Under the pieces are notes generated by a model. That model searched no databases. It was given only the letters and a program-made list of their open reading frames with translations, and was not told where the DNA came from. Below, piece after piece: positions 21,901 through 33,800 of a stretch of 64,000 nt of DNA. The stretch is from Thunnus maccoyii (taxonomy: Eukaryota > Chordata > Actinopteri > Scombriformes > Scombridae). The position numbers and the translations under genes are program-made. The DNA is taken from assembly GCF_910596095.1 (NCBI RefSeq), contig NC_056545.1:2898001-2962000 (forward strand). Reading direction: 5' to 3'. The first letter of the stretch is position 1; every line of letters begins with the position of its first letter.

Positions 21901-24900
21901 CAGCAACAGACTTTTTTACTTTCTAGGTAAATCTCCAGATTCCACTTGGATAAGAGGCCAGAAAAGTGACAGATTGACAAAAATCACACTAATAAAGATG
22001 AAAATAAAAAAAATACCTGACATAATCTTCAATTTCTCTTCTTTTTTCCCCTGCCCATATCTAACTCTGCAAATATGATTCTTAGTCTTATAAAAGTGTA
22101 AAATACAATATTTGGCCTGAAGGTGGCACTAAAGGAAAAGGTAGAAGCATAAATGTGCTCAGTAAATTTCATAGTAATCTGCCTGATATTGATCATTTTG
22201 TGTGAAGAAGTGGAACTTTTGGCCTGATGGTGGCGTTACAAGAAAGTGTGGGAATTTATAATTAATCAGCCATTAGTTTTGGAGATACATTGTCAGACAA
22301 AAAGTGGGTCATGGGCAAAAAAACTTCAATGGTAGCGCTACATGAAAGGTCAAGGAGTCTCCGAAATCAGTTCTTGTGATGATTAATTTCTGTACTGAAT
22401 TTCATGACAATGTCGCCAGCAGTTATAAAACAGTTTTCTTACCCAGTTTCCTGAATCCGGGCACCATGTCAACAAACGTTGCAATGCCCTCGCCGAGGGG
22501 CTGCGGCAGGTGGGCTCTGAAATGGTGGCCCAGGGTGAGAAGGTGGTGGGCCAGGTACATGCAGTTGTTGTGCTGGATGGCAGCCAGGTGAGGAAACTTG
22601 AGCAGGTTCTCCCTGTGGATAGCAGTAGCAGAGGAAGAGGAGGCAACCACTTACACCTACAGGTTAAATGTGCTGGTTTGGTCTGTTATATGTTATTTAA
22701 TGGAAACCTCCTTACTTGTGGTATGTTGGTACAACATCATAGAAGAGCTGGAAAATGTTTCTCACAGTGAAGAAGAGCTGTAACGCACTGAAAAAGACAA
22801 CAGAAACCTTTTTACTTATAATGTTATGACAAGTTTCAACCCTGCCTGGTGGTCCAATAAAAAACACATCTATTCAACAGTGCTGTGAGCTAAAATAAAG
22901 AATAAAGTGTATAGAATAATCATAAATCATGCTGAGACTTTACAGCGTATGATATGACTCTCAGTGGAGTCTTTCCCATTTAGAAAAACACAGTAGGACT
23001 ATTACATTGTGGTGTCAGGCACATTTGACTCACACCTAGCTCTATTCAGAGGACAGTGAGGTCTCTGAGCACTATAACGCACCATTGTGTAGAGCTTCCA
23101 ACGGCCTCACACAGCGTGTTGAGCGCGAGCTCCATCAGCTGCTGCACTGACTCACTGATGCGACAGGCTGGCAGACACAGACTCCACGCAGACAGCTGCT
23201 TTGCATTCTCCATTGTCATCTCCTCCTTTCTGGTCTCTTGCTTCACCTTCACCTCTGAACCTGGAGCAGGCAGCTTGGGAAGACGCAGCTTGGAGTCTGG
23301 TGTGATCTAGAAGAGGAAGATTGAAAAACAATTTTGGAAATTAAACTAAAAGATAAACAAAATCCATCATCTGGAGACTTTGAGAGACACATCATGTAAA
23401 GCCAGACTGCAGTATAATGCAGTATAATTCAAGAGTGCCCATTCTCTGTGAGTCAATTATAGAGGTATTAATTTTACCAGTCCCTGTATCACAATACATT
23501 AATAGAGTGTTGCATCATAGGTTGTTTGAAGCCTTAATGTTGCGAAGGCAGACAGCTTCTTCAAGTCTGTGTATAGTGTATCTTTTAACACTGGAAGTGT
23601 TTAGGAAACCCGATTTAACCAAGGGGAGCTTCTGATAACTCAGGTGAAAACGAGTTGAACGTGTCTCCCAAAATCTTTACTGTTGAAACAGAAAAAGGAC
23701 CACATCAGGTGTCAGACTACTTCCAATAACCCGACAAGTGAATGAATTTGCTGCACTTAAAAGAACATACATGGACAACACAAATGTGGGATTTATATTC
23801 TATTCCTATTTCATGCTTCACTTTTACAAGAAAAAAAAAAACGCTTCAAGGATGACAACCATCTCTCCTTGGACTAATATTATGTAAAATTTTTACTCAA
23901 AATAGCTAAACTTAATACCAAAGTAAATGACAGCCTGTTCTTTCTGTTTTCGTATTTACCAATGTGCCTGTTCAATATTTCCTGTCCTCTACTTTAGTTT
24001 ATGGCGAGTAAATCAATCGCCTGTCTCCAGTTTATTCATCCAGACACTCTGCTCTTGCTCACACATACTTTGACAGTGTTGTGCATCTTGGAGGTCATGA
24101 GTTTGCGGGCTGCCACGATGACATCTTTGCACTTCTTGCTGGCAAAATGACAGTTGACATCCCTGGCATATTTAAGCAGGTCTGTGGAATCGCCCTGCAG
24201 GTACTCCATCTCCTTCAGAGACTTCTCAAACTCCTCCGTTTCCTTGATCACCTTGAACATGTACAAAAAAAAAGAAAAACATATAAATCAATAAAGATGT
24301 AATTTTCATCAATAGACTCTGACATCACACAGACATTAGTGCTAAAAAAACTGCTCGGATAACTCTGTACATCTACTGTATGTAGGATATTCTCATTATA
24401 CAAACTGCTGTCAGGTCCGTACAGTGTTGTATTTCTCCAGCTGGCTGCTGTTGGTGGGGATTGAGTAGAGCAGACACTCATGGATGATGCACTGCGAAAT
24501 TTCCTCCCAAATCAGCTCCCCCAAGATAGCCGAGAGCTTTTTATCACCGATGGATACATCTGAAAATTAAGACATGTGACTTTCCTTTCTAAAGTTCAAT
24601 GTGGAACATTTCAACAATAGAAAGTTTAAGATGAACACATAACAAACATGTAATAACTAAGTAATAAACATTTCATATCTCATTTTGTTCAAATCTCATC
24701 TGCTGACTTTTTGGTTTCTACTGGATGAATGAAAACTCTAAATTATATATACACATCAAGACTCCTGATCAAATTGTAAAATACAGTGATACTGTGCATC
24801 TTTAAAGCATGATACTGTACCTAGCAGGTGTGAGTGCAGTGTCTTGAGCACCAGGAGCAGTTTGCTGTAGACCTGTGAAGGAGAGGATCGCTCCTCATGG

Positions 24901-27900
24901 CTCTCCTCCAAACACTGTAAGGCCAGGACGGTTCCTTCACCCTGCTGCTCTGTCACGCTCACCGACAGCGACGGGTACATCACCAACGGCTTCAACATGT
25001 TCTTCAACAGTACTTGACCTGAGCGCCAACAACAACCAGTATTGAGCAGTTCGGACCTTGAATACCTTGTGCTTTAGGGCTAGACGGATAAATCAACTCG
25101 GCCAATAATTAATATTGTTATCAAAGTACATGTCAGCCAATAATTTATAAAAAATTGCAGTGCAGAAATGCCAACAATGTACTTAGAAACAGTGTTTCCA
25201 TGACATAGTTTGTCCACCGGAAAGCAACATCACATTAACTGAAATAAAGTGAAGATGTTAAGAAAATAAAGATCAGGAAAATGCATATTTAATAGTGAGC
25301 ACTGCAGTGCTGCTTGCTCTTACAGAACAGTTTGATCCTGTGCTGAAGGTCTCCCTGGATGGCCAGAGCTTGCAGGACGCAGCGCAGCAGAGCAGGTGGT
25401 TTCAGTTCATCGTCCTTACTGCAAGCATGACTCAGGTTAAGCTCCACATTTAAGAAGGACTTCGGACCTGCAGGCTCTGGTAGTGCACATCCAGGAGTCA
25501 CTGCAAACACATTCAGATAAAAAAAAAGTAAAGAGTAAGTAAGAGTAAGAGACCAGTTCATGAAAATACATCTATTTTGTACAAGCTGGTTGGGACAGAT
25601 CAATGATAATGTTCTATTTTTAGGCTATGGCTGGAATTAATGAAGTCCGTGGAGATAGTGAGTATTGATTTACAGATTGCACAATCCTCTGTATGGCTAA
25701 TAATAAATGAGAGATACTCTGACAAGTTTGAGCAAAGCCAGTTCAACAGTGCAGATGGTGTATAGTATGTCTCTCCCTGTGCCTTAAGAGTTTATGTTAA
25801 GATGACACTACACACTCTTGTATTTGGCTTATTTTGTTAGATGAAATTATATTTGGAGAAATCAGTCCGTACTGAGCAAAGTATGGTACAGAGAGAACAA
25901 TATTTCATACACTTGTATTGGTATCACATCCTACATATATTGAAAAAAATTTCAACCAGTTTTCTGAGGAAGTCTCACCCTTTGAGGACGGTAATCTCCA
26001 GATGACGAGGCGCTTCCATTCGTCTCCCAGATGGTAAATTAAGTTTTCTCTCTGCACAATCAACTCAGAGCTGAGAGCACTGAGCAGTGGCAGCTGGGAA
26101 ACCTTCCAACCCTTCAGTGAATCCACACTGGCCCTGGCCTAGAAATAATTATTACCCATCAATCAGTAAATTTACATGCACTTAAGAATGCAGGTAATCA
26201 GAGGACACATTTACATGCACTGTAGTAGTAGACATGCATATAGATGCAGCATTTCAGTAATAAAACTTCACCCCTACACCCGACGGTATTTTAGATGTTT
26301 TGTTTTTTGTAACTGTATAAAGGCTTGTCTACACAGGATGCATTTCAGCCACGTTTTTCAAGTTCGTCATCTGTCTCACGTGCGTCTGAGTGAACAGATA
26401 TGCTTCGATTTCAGTCGATACAGTTGTCTACATGGGCTGCATAACAGGCCACATTTCACTCAACACATATTTTTATGCTTCAAGTCTTTTTTCTTTGGTT
26501 TAACGCACATAAATACAGTAATTGTGTATTGGGCTCTGAGTGATTCCAAAACACAGGTGACATTTAAGAAATCAGGGTACTGGAGAAAGCAGACTGTAAA
26601 CCGGTTATTTAAGTGCACTGAACGCCTGTTTCCACAGTGGCTGCAAAATAAAACAGACCACTAAGCACATTTAACACTATTTTGTATGAAATAGTGTTGC
26701 TTGTGTCACTTGACTGGTCTTTACAAGTGACACACACATAATTCCAAAGGAGCTGCACTAATCTTATTACAGTGTCTTATTTTCTGACAGTATTTACATT
26801 TAATTTTGTTTTGCTCTGTGTCCTGTTTACTGAAGCCAAATCATGTCTAAAGCACATTTTTTTCCCCTGTTACATCAACTCTCCTGACATTCGAGTCATT
26901 CTTTATCATTCATGATTAATTATATCACAAAAAACTGCTGAGTAAAAAAAAATCCTCTCCTCTGTTTGGATTTAAGCTACACACAGCACACAACAATGAC
27001 GGACAGTGATTCATTGTTTGTTCAGAGTAGAGGTCAAACTATGTGAACAGACATGATGTAAGCTGCTCTTACCCTCTCCAGCTGGTTGGCTGCATCAACA
27101 TACTTCTTCTCCAGTAAGGCTTTGTTGGACTCCTCCATAGCATTGTGAAACTGAGTCACATAGAAGGTATGACAGCCACAGAAACAATCAAACATACAGT
27201 ATTAATTGTGGATGCTGAACACCACATTTTCACAACCAAAACAATTCTGATTGGTAGACTTTTTAATTTAAGGCTAATACAAAACCCTACTCAGTTTCCC
27301 TCTCAGGCAAGTCACCATATCGGCCTGATTATAAGACAATATTTTTAATGAAATTATATTTGTGGGGGTCATATTATCTTTGAGGGTTAAACATGCACTT
27401 ATTCACATCATCACGTATTCTTTTTGAATGGTAAGAATACCGGTGTAACACAAGCTCAGAGTTAGTCTCAACATTTTTATTGTATAAAGAGACTGGACAC
27501 TGAATCATTTGTCAAGCTGCCAAGAATTACCAATGTCACAGATGATGAGGACCTCAAGTCTTTTTTCCAAAAACAAACACTGGAAAGGAGGCAGTTGTCT
27601 TATATTCAGGCCAATACGGTTCTTTTATTCTATATATGACATTTCATAATTATTTATTGGAGCAGTGTGGAAACTCTTTGACACTATTTACATGCTACTA
27701 AATATTAAACTATATTTGAATTAGTAAATTGACATGTGTTGTGTACCTCTTTTAGGTGTCCAAGCATTGTTATGATGATAGTATTTTTCTCTAGCTGCTG
27801 CTTCAGCTTTGCATACTCCGTCACAGCCACATGGATATCCTGCTGCACCTGTGTCCACAAACACAAACACCAAACCATTAAAAACTATGGCACAACTACA

Positions 27901-29378
27901 AATCTTCCTCAACTAGAATTGAATCCAGCCTGTTCTGTTTTTTTCTTGGGACCTGGCTAAAGTATCGATTTAATTTGAAGTTTCACACAAACCTCATACA
28001 TACCTCAGTCTCAATGCAATTTTTAAGGACATCCATTTCTTTTGAGACATCATCCACCTGCATCATTAGCTCCTGAGATGCTTGAAGACTAGGTAGGAAG
28101 TCACTATACCTCTTGTTTAGCATGTCACATACTTCTTCCTATGAAAGATACATGAGGAAAACAGAGTTGTTAGATAACTGTAATGACATAAACCTTTTGC
28201 TTTTAAGCCCAGAGCATGACTGTTGAAATCACAGCACTATACAAGAATTATATACAATAAATAAACAGACTAGCTCAAACATAAAAAATTAACAGAATAG
28301 TCAGTTGGATACTAGATGTCAGAACTGAGTGTACTAAACAATTCAATTATTAAGTACACTCAATTATTGTACTAAATTAATGGTTTCAACAGACAATTGT
28401 CAATTTTCTGTTGATTGATTAGTCGTTTCAGCATGAATATGCAAGTCTCTACATACACCTATGATCAAAAACGTATTTGGATACTCAAAAACCACTTGCT
28501 GTTTCTGGACAGATGTTCATACACTACATCAGAATCAGAATCATCTTTATCAGCCAAGTATGTTTACACATACAAGGAATTTGATAATGGCTCTCAATTT
28601 ATTTCCACAAAATATAATAACAGCAATCTTTAGAAATATACACAATGAATGAATGAATGGATGACTAAAAAACAGGTGAAACCGTTTCTGTGGACTGTAA
28701 ACAGCATACAAATAAGTTCAAAGAAGTGGAAGAGTATAAGGAGTGCTGATACACATTTTATATACATATAGTAGGTGGTTGTGTACATAATATAATAATA
28801 ATACATTAAAATCTGTATCGCACTTTTCACTCATGGTGAAACTCAAAGTGCAAAGAAGTGAAGGAGTGCAAGGACTTATGTGTACACAAAGCTGAAGTCA
28901 GCAAAATACTCAAACAATCAATGTTTTAGCAGTTTACTTCTTGCTTGCTTATAGTTTTAATTTATTTGACTGTGGGTGTTTGGTTTACTTTATTCGGCTG
29001 TAAAAACAGTCCCTTATGTTCGATGTTAGTGTGACACGTAGCTGTCAGCACCGTAGCTAACAGCCTTGCTAAAGAAAAGGCACAAAACTCGCTTCAGGCT
29101 AATTGGAAAGTCCGATAAGTATTATATAATAATGTGGCTAATTTTTATTACATTGTTATTTTGAGGAGCACCGTAAAATCTATATATGAGCAGTCAGATG
29201 ATCAGAAAGTTTGGATGTTAGCGCTAAACTTCAAGTAAGTTACTAGCTAATGCTATGTTAGCCAGCGGATTACCTTCGTATCCTCCACCTTGCGCGACAT
29301 TTTGCTGATTTTACTGGTCAGGTCTTCTTTCTCCAGTTTGCCAGAGCTGGCGAGCACTTCGGTTACAAACGATGCCAT
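18932..29378 (-). CDS. zw10: ZW10 kinetochore and Golgi-ER tethering protein
   Basis: Subunit of the RZZ complex, which recruits dynein and checkpoint proteins to kinetochores, and of the NRZ/syntaxin-18 tether for Golgi-to-ER vesicles. Sixteen coding exons on the minus strand: 29378-29274, 28138-28004, 27848-27747, 27150-27073, 26138-25979, 25500-25324, 25018-24821, 24559-24423, 24251-24069, 23306-23083, 22787-22716, 22612-22443, 21348-21218, 21047-20916, 20025-19823 and 19052-18932. They total 2,328 nt, 775 residues; human ZW10 has 779. All junctions keep phase. Recognisable blocks are [10 protein letters not shown] at the start, [41 protein letters not shown] with [46 protein letters not shown], and [13 protein letters not shown] at the end. 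No break or missing block is seen. Confidence 0.97.
19285..19390. repeat. AATCGATTAA-type fish MITE fragment
   Basis: GAGCTGCAAAGAGTAGTCC, TTGATTAGTCAATCG and GATAATCGATTAAG are characteristic of a dispersed teleost repeat whose fuller copy is at 36418-36720. It lies in zw10 intron 15. Confidence 0.5.
22090..22425. repeat. Diverged fish repeat with GGCCTGA.GGTGGC units
   Basis: Three related phrases recur at intervals: GGCCTGAAGGTGGCACTAAA, GGCCTGATGGTGGCGTTACA and AATGGTAGCGCTACATGAAA. Each is followed by GGAAAAG/AGAAAG/AGGTCAAGG and a statement such as AAATTTCATAGTAATCTG. I recognise this as a dispersed teleost repeat. It lies in zw10 intron 12 and ends against exon 12. Confidence 0.5.
26139..27072 (-). 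other. zw10 intron 4 with a TTTACATGCAC-type repeat
   Basis: A 934-bp intron. TTTACATGCACTTAAGAATG and ACATTTACATGCACTG occur close together near its 3' end on the minus strand, and a related phrase (TTAAGAAATCAGGG, TTATTTAAGTGCACTG) appears about 360 bp away. This suggests a dispersed repeat. A 162-codon open frame here looks spurious. Confidence 0.4.
27300..27625. mobile_element. TATAAGACA-type palindromic fish repeat
   Basis: The left arm CCATATCGGCCTGATTATAA (then GACAATATTT) pairs with the right arm, which read in reverse gives CCGTATTGGCCTGAATATAA (then GACAACTGCC). These arms are familiar from a widespread repeat containing TATAAGACGACC. It is non-coding and lies in zw10 intron 3. Confidence 0.6.
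28511..28790 (-). mobile_element. Retroelement 3' end, minus orientation, in zw10 intron 1
   Basis: Read on the minus strand it contains TGTTTACAGTCCACAGAAAC, GTTTCACCTGTTTTTTAGTC, GTGTATATTTCTAAAGATTG, TTCCTTGTATGTGTAAACAT, then GATAAAGATGATTCTGATTC. This is the 3' end of a fish non-LTR element (LINE or LINE-derived SINE). A copy in the opposite orientation lies at 29820-30050. Confidence 0.65.
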
Positions 29379-29560
29379 GCTGTGAGTGTTACGTTTTTAA
29401 TGTTTTAACAAAACTGTGACAGCTCAGCGGCAACAACAACAACGGCTCAGCTCAGGACCCGCCGGGCGCTCTGATTGGCTGGGAGATGTCGGCCTTCTTC
29501 TTCGTTTTTTTAATTATTGACAAATGGCGCCCATGTCACGCCATTACCGCCACCAAGTGT
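29379..29560 (-). promoter_or_regulatory. zw10 promoter with CCAAT box and GGCGG...GAAGAAG motif
   Basis: On the minus strand a CCAAT box (AGCCAATCAG, 29480-29471) lies about 95 bp upstream of the ATG. Further upstream, 29559-29493 reads CTTGGTGGCGGTAATGGCG, then GGGCGCCATTTG, then GAAGAAGAAGG. The same ordered motif lies near the pom121 and mks1 starts. Confidence 0.55.
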
Positions 29561-29631
29561 TGTGGAAGTCATTTGTGTTTAGTGCACCACTCATGGATGT
29601 ATAGTGGCACCACTTCTGAAAAGTGTCCAGT

Positions 29632-29715
29632 GTTGGAAAGTAACTGAGTACATTTACTCTAAGTAGTGTACTTAAGTACAATTTTGAGGTACCTGTACTT
29701 TACTTGAGTAACACT
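29632..29715. repeat. AGTACTTAAGTACAATTTTG fish repeat fragment
   Basis: TTGGAAAGTAACTGAGTACA followed by GTGTACTTAAGTACAATTTT and GTACCTGTACTTTACTTGAG is the conserved start of a common teleost repeat. The same family is at 9180 and, more decayed, at 40585. It sits between zw10 and mks1. Confidence 0.6.
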
Positions 29716-29819
29716 ACAATACGCACTGCACCTACAAATTATACATATTTATTTTGTTTAAAATGCAAAATGTGCAATACATTTCACTCATTACTATATA
29801 TTTGAACAGGCTGCATATA

Positions 29820-30050
29820 TAACGCACCTGCTATATGTACTGTATATAAAGTAACATCTCTAACGTCTTTTTACCTGTTCTTTGCACCCATTTGTATCCT
29901 GTTTACAGTCCACAGAAACAATTTCACCTGTTTATAGTCATTCCTTGTGTATATTTCTGAAGATTGTTGCATTGTTATTCTGTGTAAGTACATTAAGAGC
30001 AACTAAACCGGAGTCGAATTTCTTGTATGCATAAACATACTGAACGAGTG
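29820..30050 (+). mobile_element. Retroelement 3' end, plus orientation, between zw10 and mks1
   Basis: Contains TGTTTACAGTCCACAGAAAC, TTTCACCTGTTTATAGTCAT, GTGTATATTTCTGAAGATTG and TTTCTTGTATGCATAAACAT in the same order as the reversed copy at 28511-28790. It is a 3'-end fragment without coding capacity. Confidence 0.65.
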
Positions 30051-30484
30051 AAGGAATAGAGGAGCAGAGGAGACTTATAAACAGAAAGCAAAACAAAACA
30101 TTATATTAGTCTTGCATAAGTCTTCTTGGGAGGCCATTTAATAAAAGATCCCCTCCAGACATGTTGTAAGATGTATATAAAATACTCTACTTTGAATAAG
30201 AATTTGTGTCTGATATGTTTTTTCCTCCAAAAAAAATGGCAATGATCTTGTAATGACATCTCCTCCTTCTCCCTCATTAAAAATTCCAGAAAATATAAGT
30301 ATACAAATATGTTCATTTCAGAAGTTTAACTGCTGGACACAAGATGTCTCCTACTTCAATGTTATGTCCATTCTCAGTGTTTGTGCACTGGAGGCTTCTT
30401 GTATAAGGTGGATATTGGAGCTTGCCTAGATCCAGACCACGGACTGTATGTCTATGGTCCAGACCTACAGCTCCACACTCCAGT

Positions 30485-30837
30485 TCAGCGGGTGGCGATA
30501 AAGATGTTGTAAGCTGGTTTGCGAACCGCGGCGATGAAATATGTAAACAAAGAAGAAAACGTCTGCCGCAAATTTCACCAGAAGAAGAAGACTGGCTTTA
30601 TCTCTATGGCAACGACAACTATCCATTTGCCGTGCGTTAGCTGCTCATAGCTGTAACTTACATTATCGCCTGTTTCTTCGCTGACATTCTTACTTTTACA
30701 TTTGCAAACGATACGAGCGGTTAGCTAACACATTACACGTCGTTACGAGTGCGAAAAAAGACAAGCTGGTTGCTTATTGTAGCTAACAACAAACTATTAG
30801 CATTTCGCTCATGTGTAACGTTACTAGCTAAATATTC
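30485..30837 (+). promoter_or_regulatory. mks1 promoter region: GGCGG...GAAGAAG motif and X-box
   Basis: GTGGCGATAAAGATG, AAGCTGGTTTGCGAACCGCG and GAAGAAGAAGACTGG run from 30491 to 30595. An X-box match follows at 30600-30613. The remainder to the ATG has several TTAGCTAAC/AACGTTACTAGCTA phrases. The transcription start is probably within this segment but is not proven. Confidence 0.5.
30600..30613 (+). promoter_or_regulatory. Candidate RFX X-box upstream of mks1
   Basis: ATCTCTATGGCAAC fits the X-box consensus RYYNYY-N(1-3)-RRNRAC at every position with a 2-nt spacer. It lies 225 bp upstream of the mks1 ATG. RFX factors drive ciliary genes through such sites. A 14-bp degenerate site can arise by chance, so position and gene function carry the argument. 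Confidence 0.55.
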
Positions 30838-33800
30838 ATGGCAGAAAGTTGGAATACAGATACCGGAGAAGCTGTGTACCGGTCCCGGGATGCTGTCAAA
30901 AACCTGAGAATAAAGTAAGTAGCTAATATTAACGTTAACATTAGCTTAGTGATAAGGCTCTCAGGTTCATATCGGTTACCATTACACGACGTAGAAGTTA
31001 GCTTCCGATTCAAGATTAAAGGAAACATAAAAGCCTTAACGCTGTTTAAACCCGCTTTCAGATTTGTGAAACCTGTATTTTGTTTCTGAAAACTGAAAAT
31101 AGGGCTACTTTCCTGTTTTTCCATCTAGACTACATTAGACTAGGTCTAGATCAAAAAAACACTATACGTACACTCGTGAAATCTCCAAATCCTCCTTGTT
31201 AATCTGGTCCATATTTGATTAGTCTAAGTAGTGAATTCACCCTTTTTTCTGTTTTCATGAATAAAATAAAGGTCTCACAAATCCGAAAGTGGATTTAAAT
31301 AGCGTTAAGGCTTTTGCTATGATGTATAACACTTTTTCATAAGTATGAGTGGTGAAAAAACAGAGAATCAGGTGCTAAATATCATTATTTATGTTTCCCT
31401 TGACGTTCCCCTTAACTTTTCCCTTGGTCCTGAATCGGAAGCTAACCTCAGTGTCGTTAACATTACTCAGATTGGCAGTAGCATCATTTTCAGGAGGCTG
31501 GGTTAAAAGAGAGCTGCTCTATTATCCCAATGTAAAAAAAAAAATTGCTCCTACACACCCTGTGGTGAGACACTTTATCTCAACATGGTAACCCTTTGTT
31601 TCCCACCTTAGGGTGCGTATAGAGAGGGTGACCTCCACAGCAGCCCTCTCTCAGCACCTCCAGCAGCAAGTTCTGTCCCAGCAAGACAGAGGAGCCATTG
31701 AACTGGAGACCCTCAGCTCACAAAGCCACACAGGTGATGTTATTTCGACAGCAGGGACATGGACTGATGGTGATGTTGTTTTTCAGAGGAAAAATCTACT
31801 GTGGCATAGTCTTACAATTAATTAATTTCACTTGTCCATATTTTACAAGTTCTTTTCTGATCTTGTACTGTACTCATGTGTTGCACCACTTCCATCAACA
31901 TGCCTCCTTCATTTGATCTTTAATAACGCCATTGCCGCCAATTAACAGTATGCATTTTTCAGTTTAGAATAAGTTATGTCTCTTATCCAAACACAATATG
32001 GCTTGGCTGTGTGAGTTATGGACTACTGAGGCTGCTGTTGATGGAGAAATGTGATGGATTTCTCCCAGCGTGACTGTTAAACATCCAATACAGGCTGTGG
32101 TTGTCAGGAAGAAGCCCTTCAATTGAAAAAGACATACACCTTGAAATGTTTGTCCTTTTACCTGACATGGAGTGATATCATGTTGTCTTTGTTTGTCCTG
32201 GTGTCCACAGAAAGTAACATTTTCCACCAAGATTGAATAAAGGGATGAAATAGGCATTATGTATAACTTGTCTTTAAACATGCACACATGGTTTAGAATC
32301 AATGTTTCCTTCTAAGCATATTTGAATAACTTGACATTTCTATTATTCTGTCACCAGGTGATAATGACGAGGAACTAGTGGTTGGCTGGCAGGAGAAACT
32401 TTTCAGTCAGGTAGAACTTTTGACTGTTTAGTATCCTCATCCCACTCTAAATAATAATTATAAACTTTACATAGGTCAAAGTGCTTTACATCAAAAAGAA
32501 CTTAAAGATCAAGAGTTAAAGCACTATTTTGCTTTTATTACTTTACTTTTCCTTGCAAAAACCTAACTTTATCTCTGTGTGCCTTGCTTATGAACCCAAC
32601 CCCCTCCACCTCCTCCCCACCATATATCTCTGTCTGTGGTTCCAGTATGAGATGGAGCTGTTCCAGAACGAGGCGGTATGTCAGTCCCCTCTGGACCGGC
32701 AGTACCACACAGAAGTCACGGCCCTGAGCAGGGCTAAGGGCCGACGAAACCGCAGGATTTTCACATACACTGATCATGACCGCTATACCAACTGTCTTCC
32801 ATTCCACCAACTGGTAGGTTGTGCTTCATCGTATAATGCCAAAAACATCATCCAATAATTCACAATACAGCACTGTGATTTGGCATACGAAACAAATTAA
32901 AGGCAGAGGTAGACATGCAAAACTTCTTCTGATTGTGGTATTTTCTCGTGTGTTTAGTAAAGTGTTTAAGTAAAGTGTTGTAATTTTTTTTTGAGTCAAA
33001 ATGGAACATAGTATCTTACTAAAGTCTAAAAGGAGAAAAAGGGTCAAAATTGCTTGCTGCACCTTTATTAATTGGTCATTTTTGGCCTCATCAAATTCCA
33101 AACCATCATTCATTTTACATAATTGTGCCCTGTTTTAGGTGTTGTACATAGACCACAACATGTGGAAGTAAGTGTTAAATGGATGAGGCTGGTGCTATTT
33201 AGTATTTTTCTTATTGTCAACAAGTCACACGAAAAGACCAAAACCAACAAAAGATCTGAAACATTTCCTGAAGGCATCACAACAAACTAAGATGTTTGAT
33301 TTTATTCTCTTGTGTGTTCTGTTATTTTGGTCAGTGTTTTTATATTTGTGACAGCTGTGATATTTTTACCTTGGTGTTACACATGAACCAGATTTCTCTC
33401 CACACTTCCTGTGCAAGAGAAAGCTGCTTTTCTCCTGCTGTATTGGTCTCATTCCAACGTAGCCTTTCTTTGTGAAAATGAATGTGAAGCCCCTAATTCT
33501 GCAATTCATGTCCGTAACTGTGTTTGTAAATAGTTTGTTGTTTTTGATCCTGAAAGCAGCACTGCACTGATTTACTGACCACAACCAAATCCAGCCCCAC
33601 CTTCCTGGCTGAAAGGATGGCCAGTGTGAGACACAGACGACAGGACAGACGCACCATGTAGGTGAAATACCAACTCACAAAAATGGATTTATAATCACGA
33701 TCGTCTTCCATGGGAAAAATCTGTATTCTGATTGCTGATTCTCAAAATGCATGTGATAATCACTGTAGTATTTACAGTCTCTCCTTGTGACTAACTTTCT

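Noticed and set aside
26176-26664. A 162-codon plus-strand open frame inside zw10 intron 4
   Set aside because: The composition is Cys/His/Phe-rich, as for translated AT-rich repeats, and the DNA carries dispersed TTTACATGCAC phrases. There is no homology I can name.
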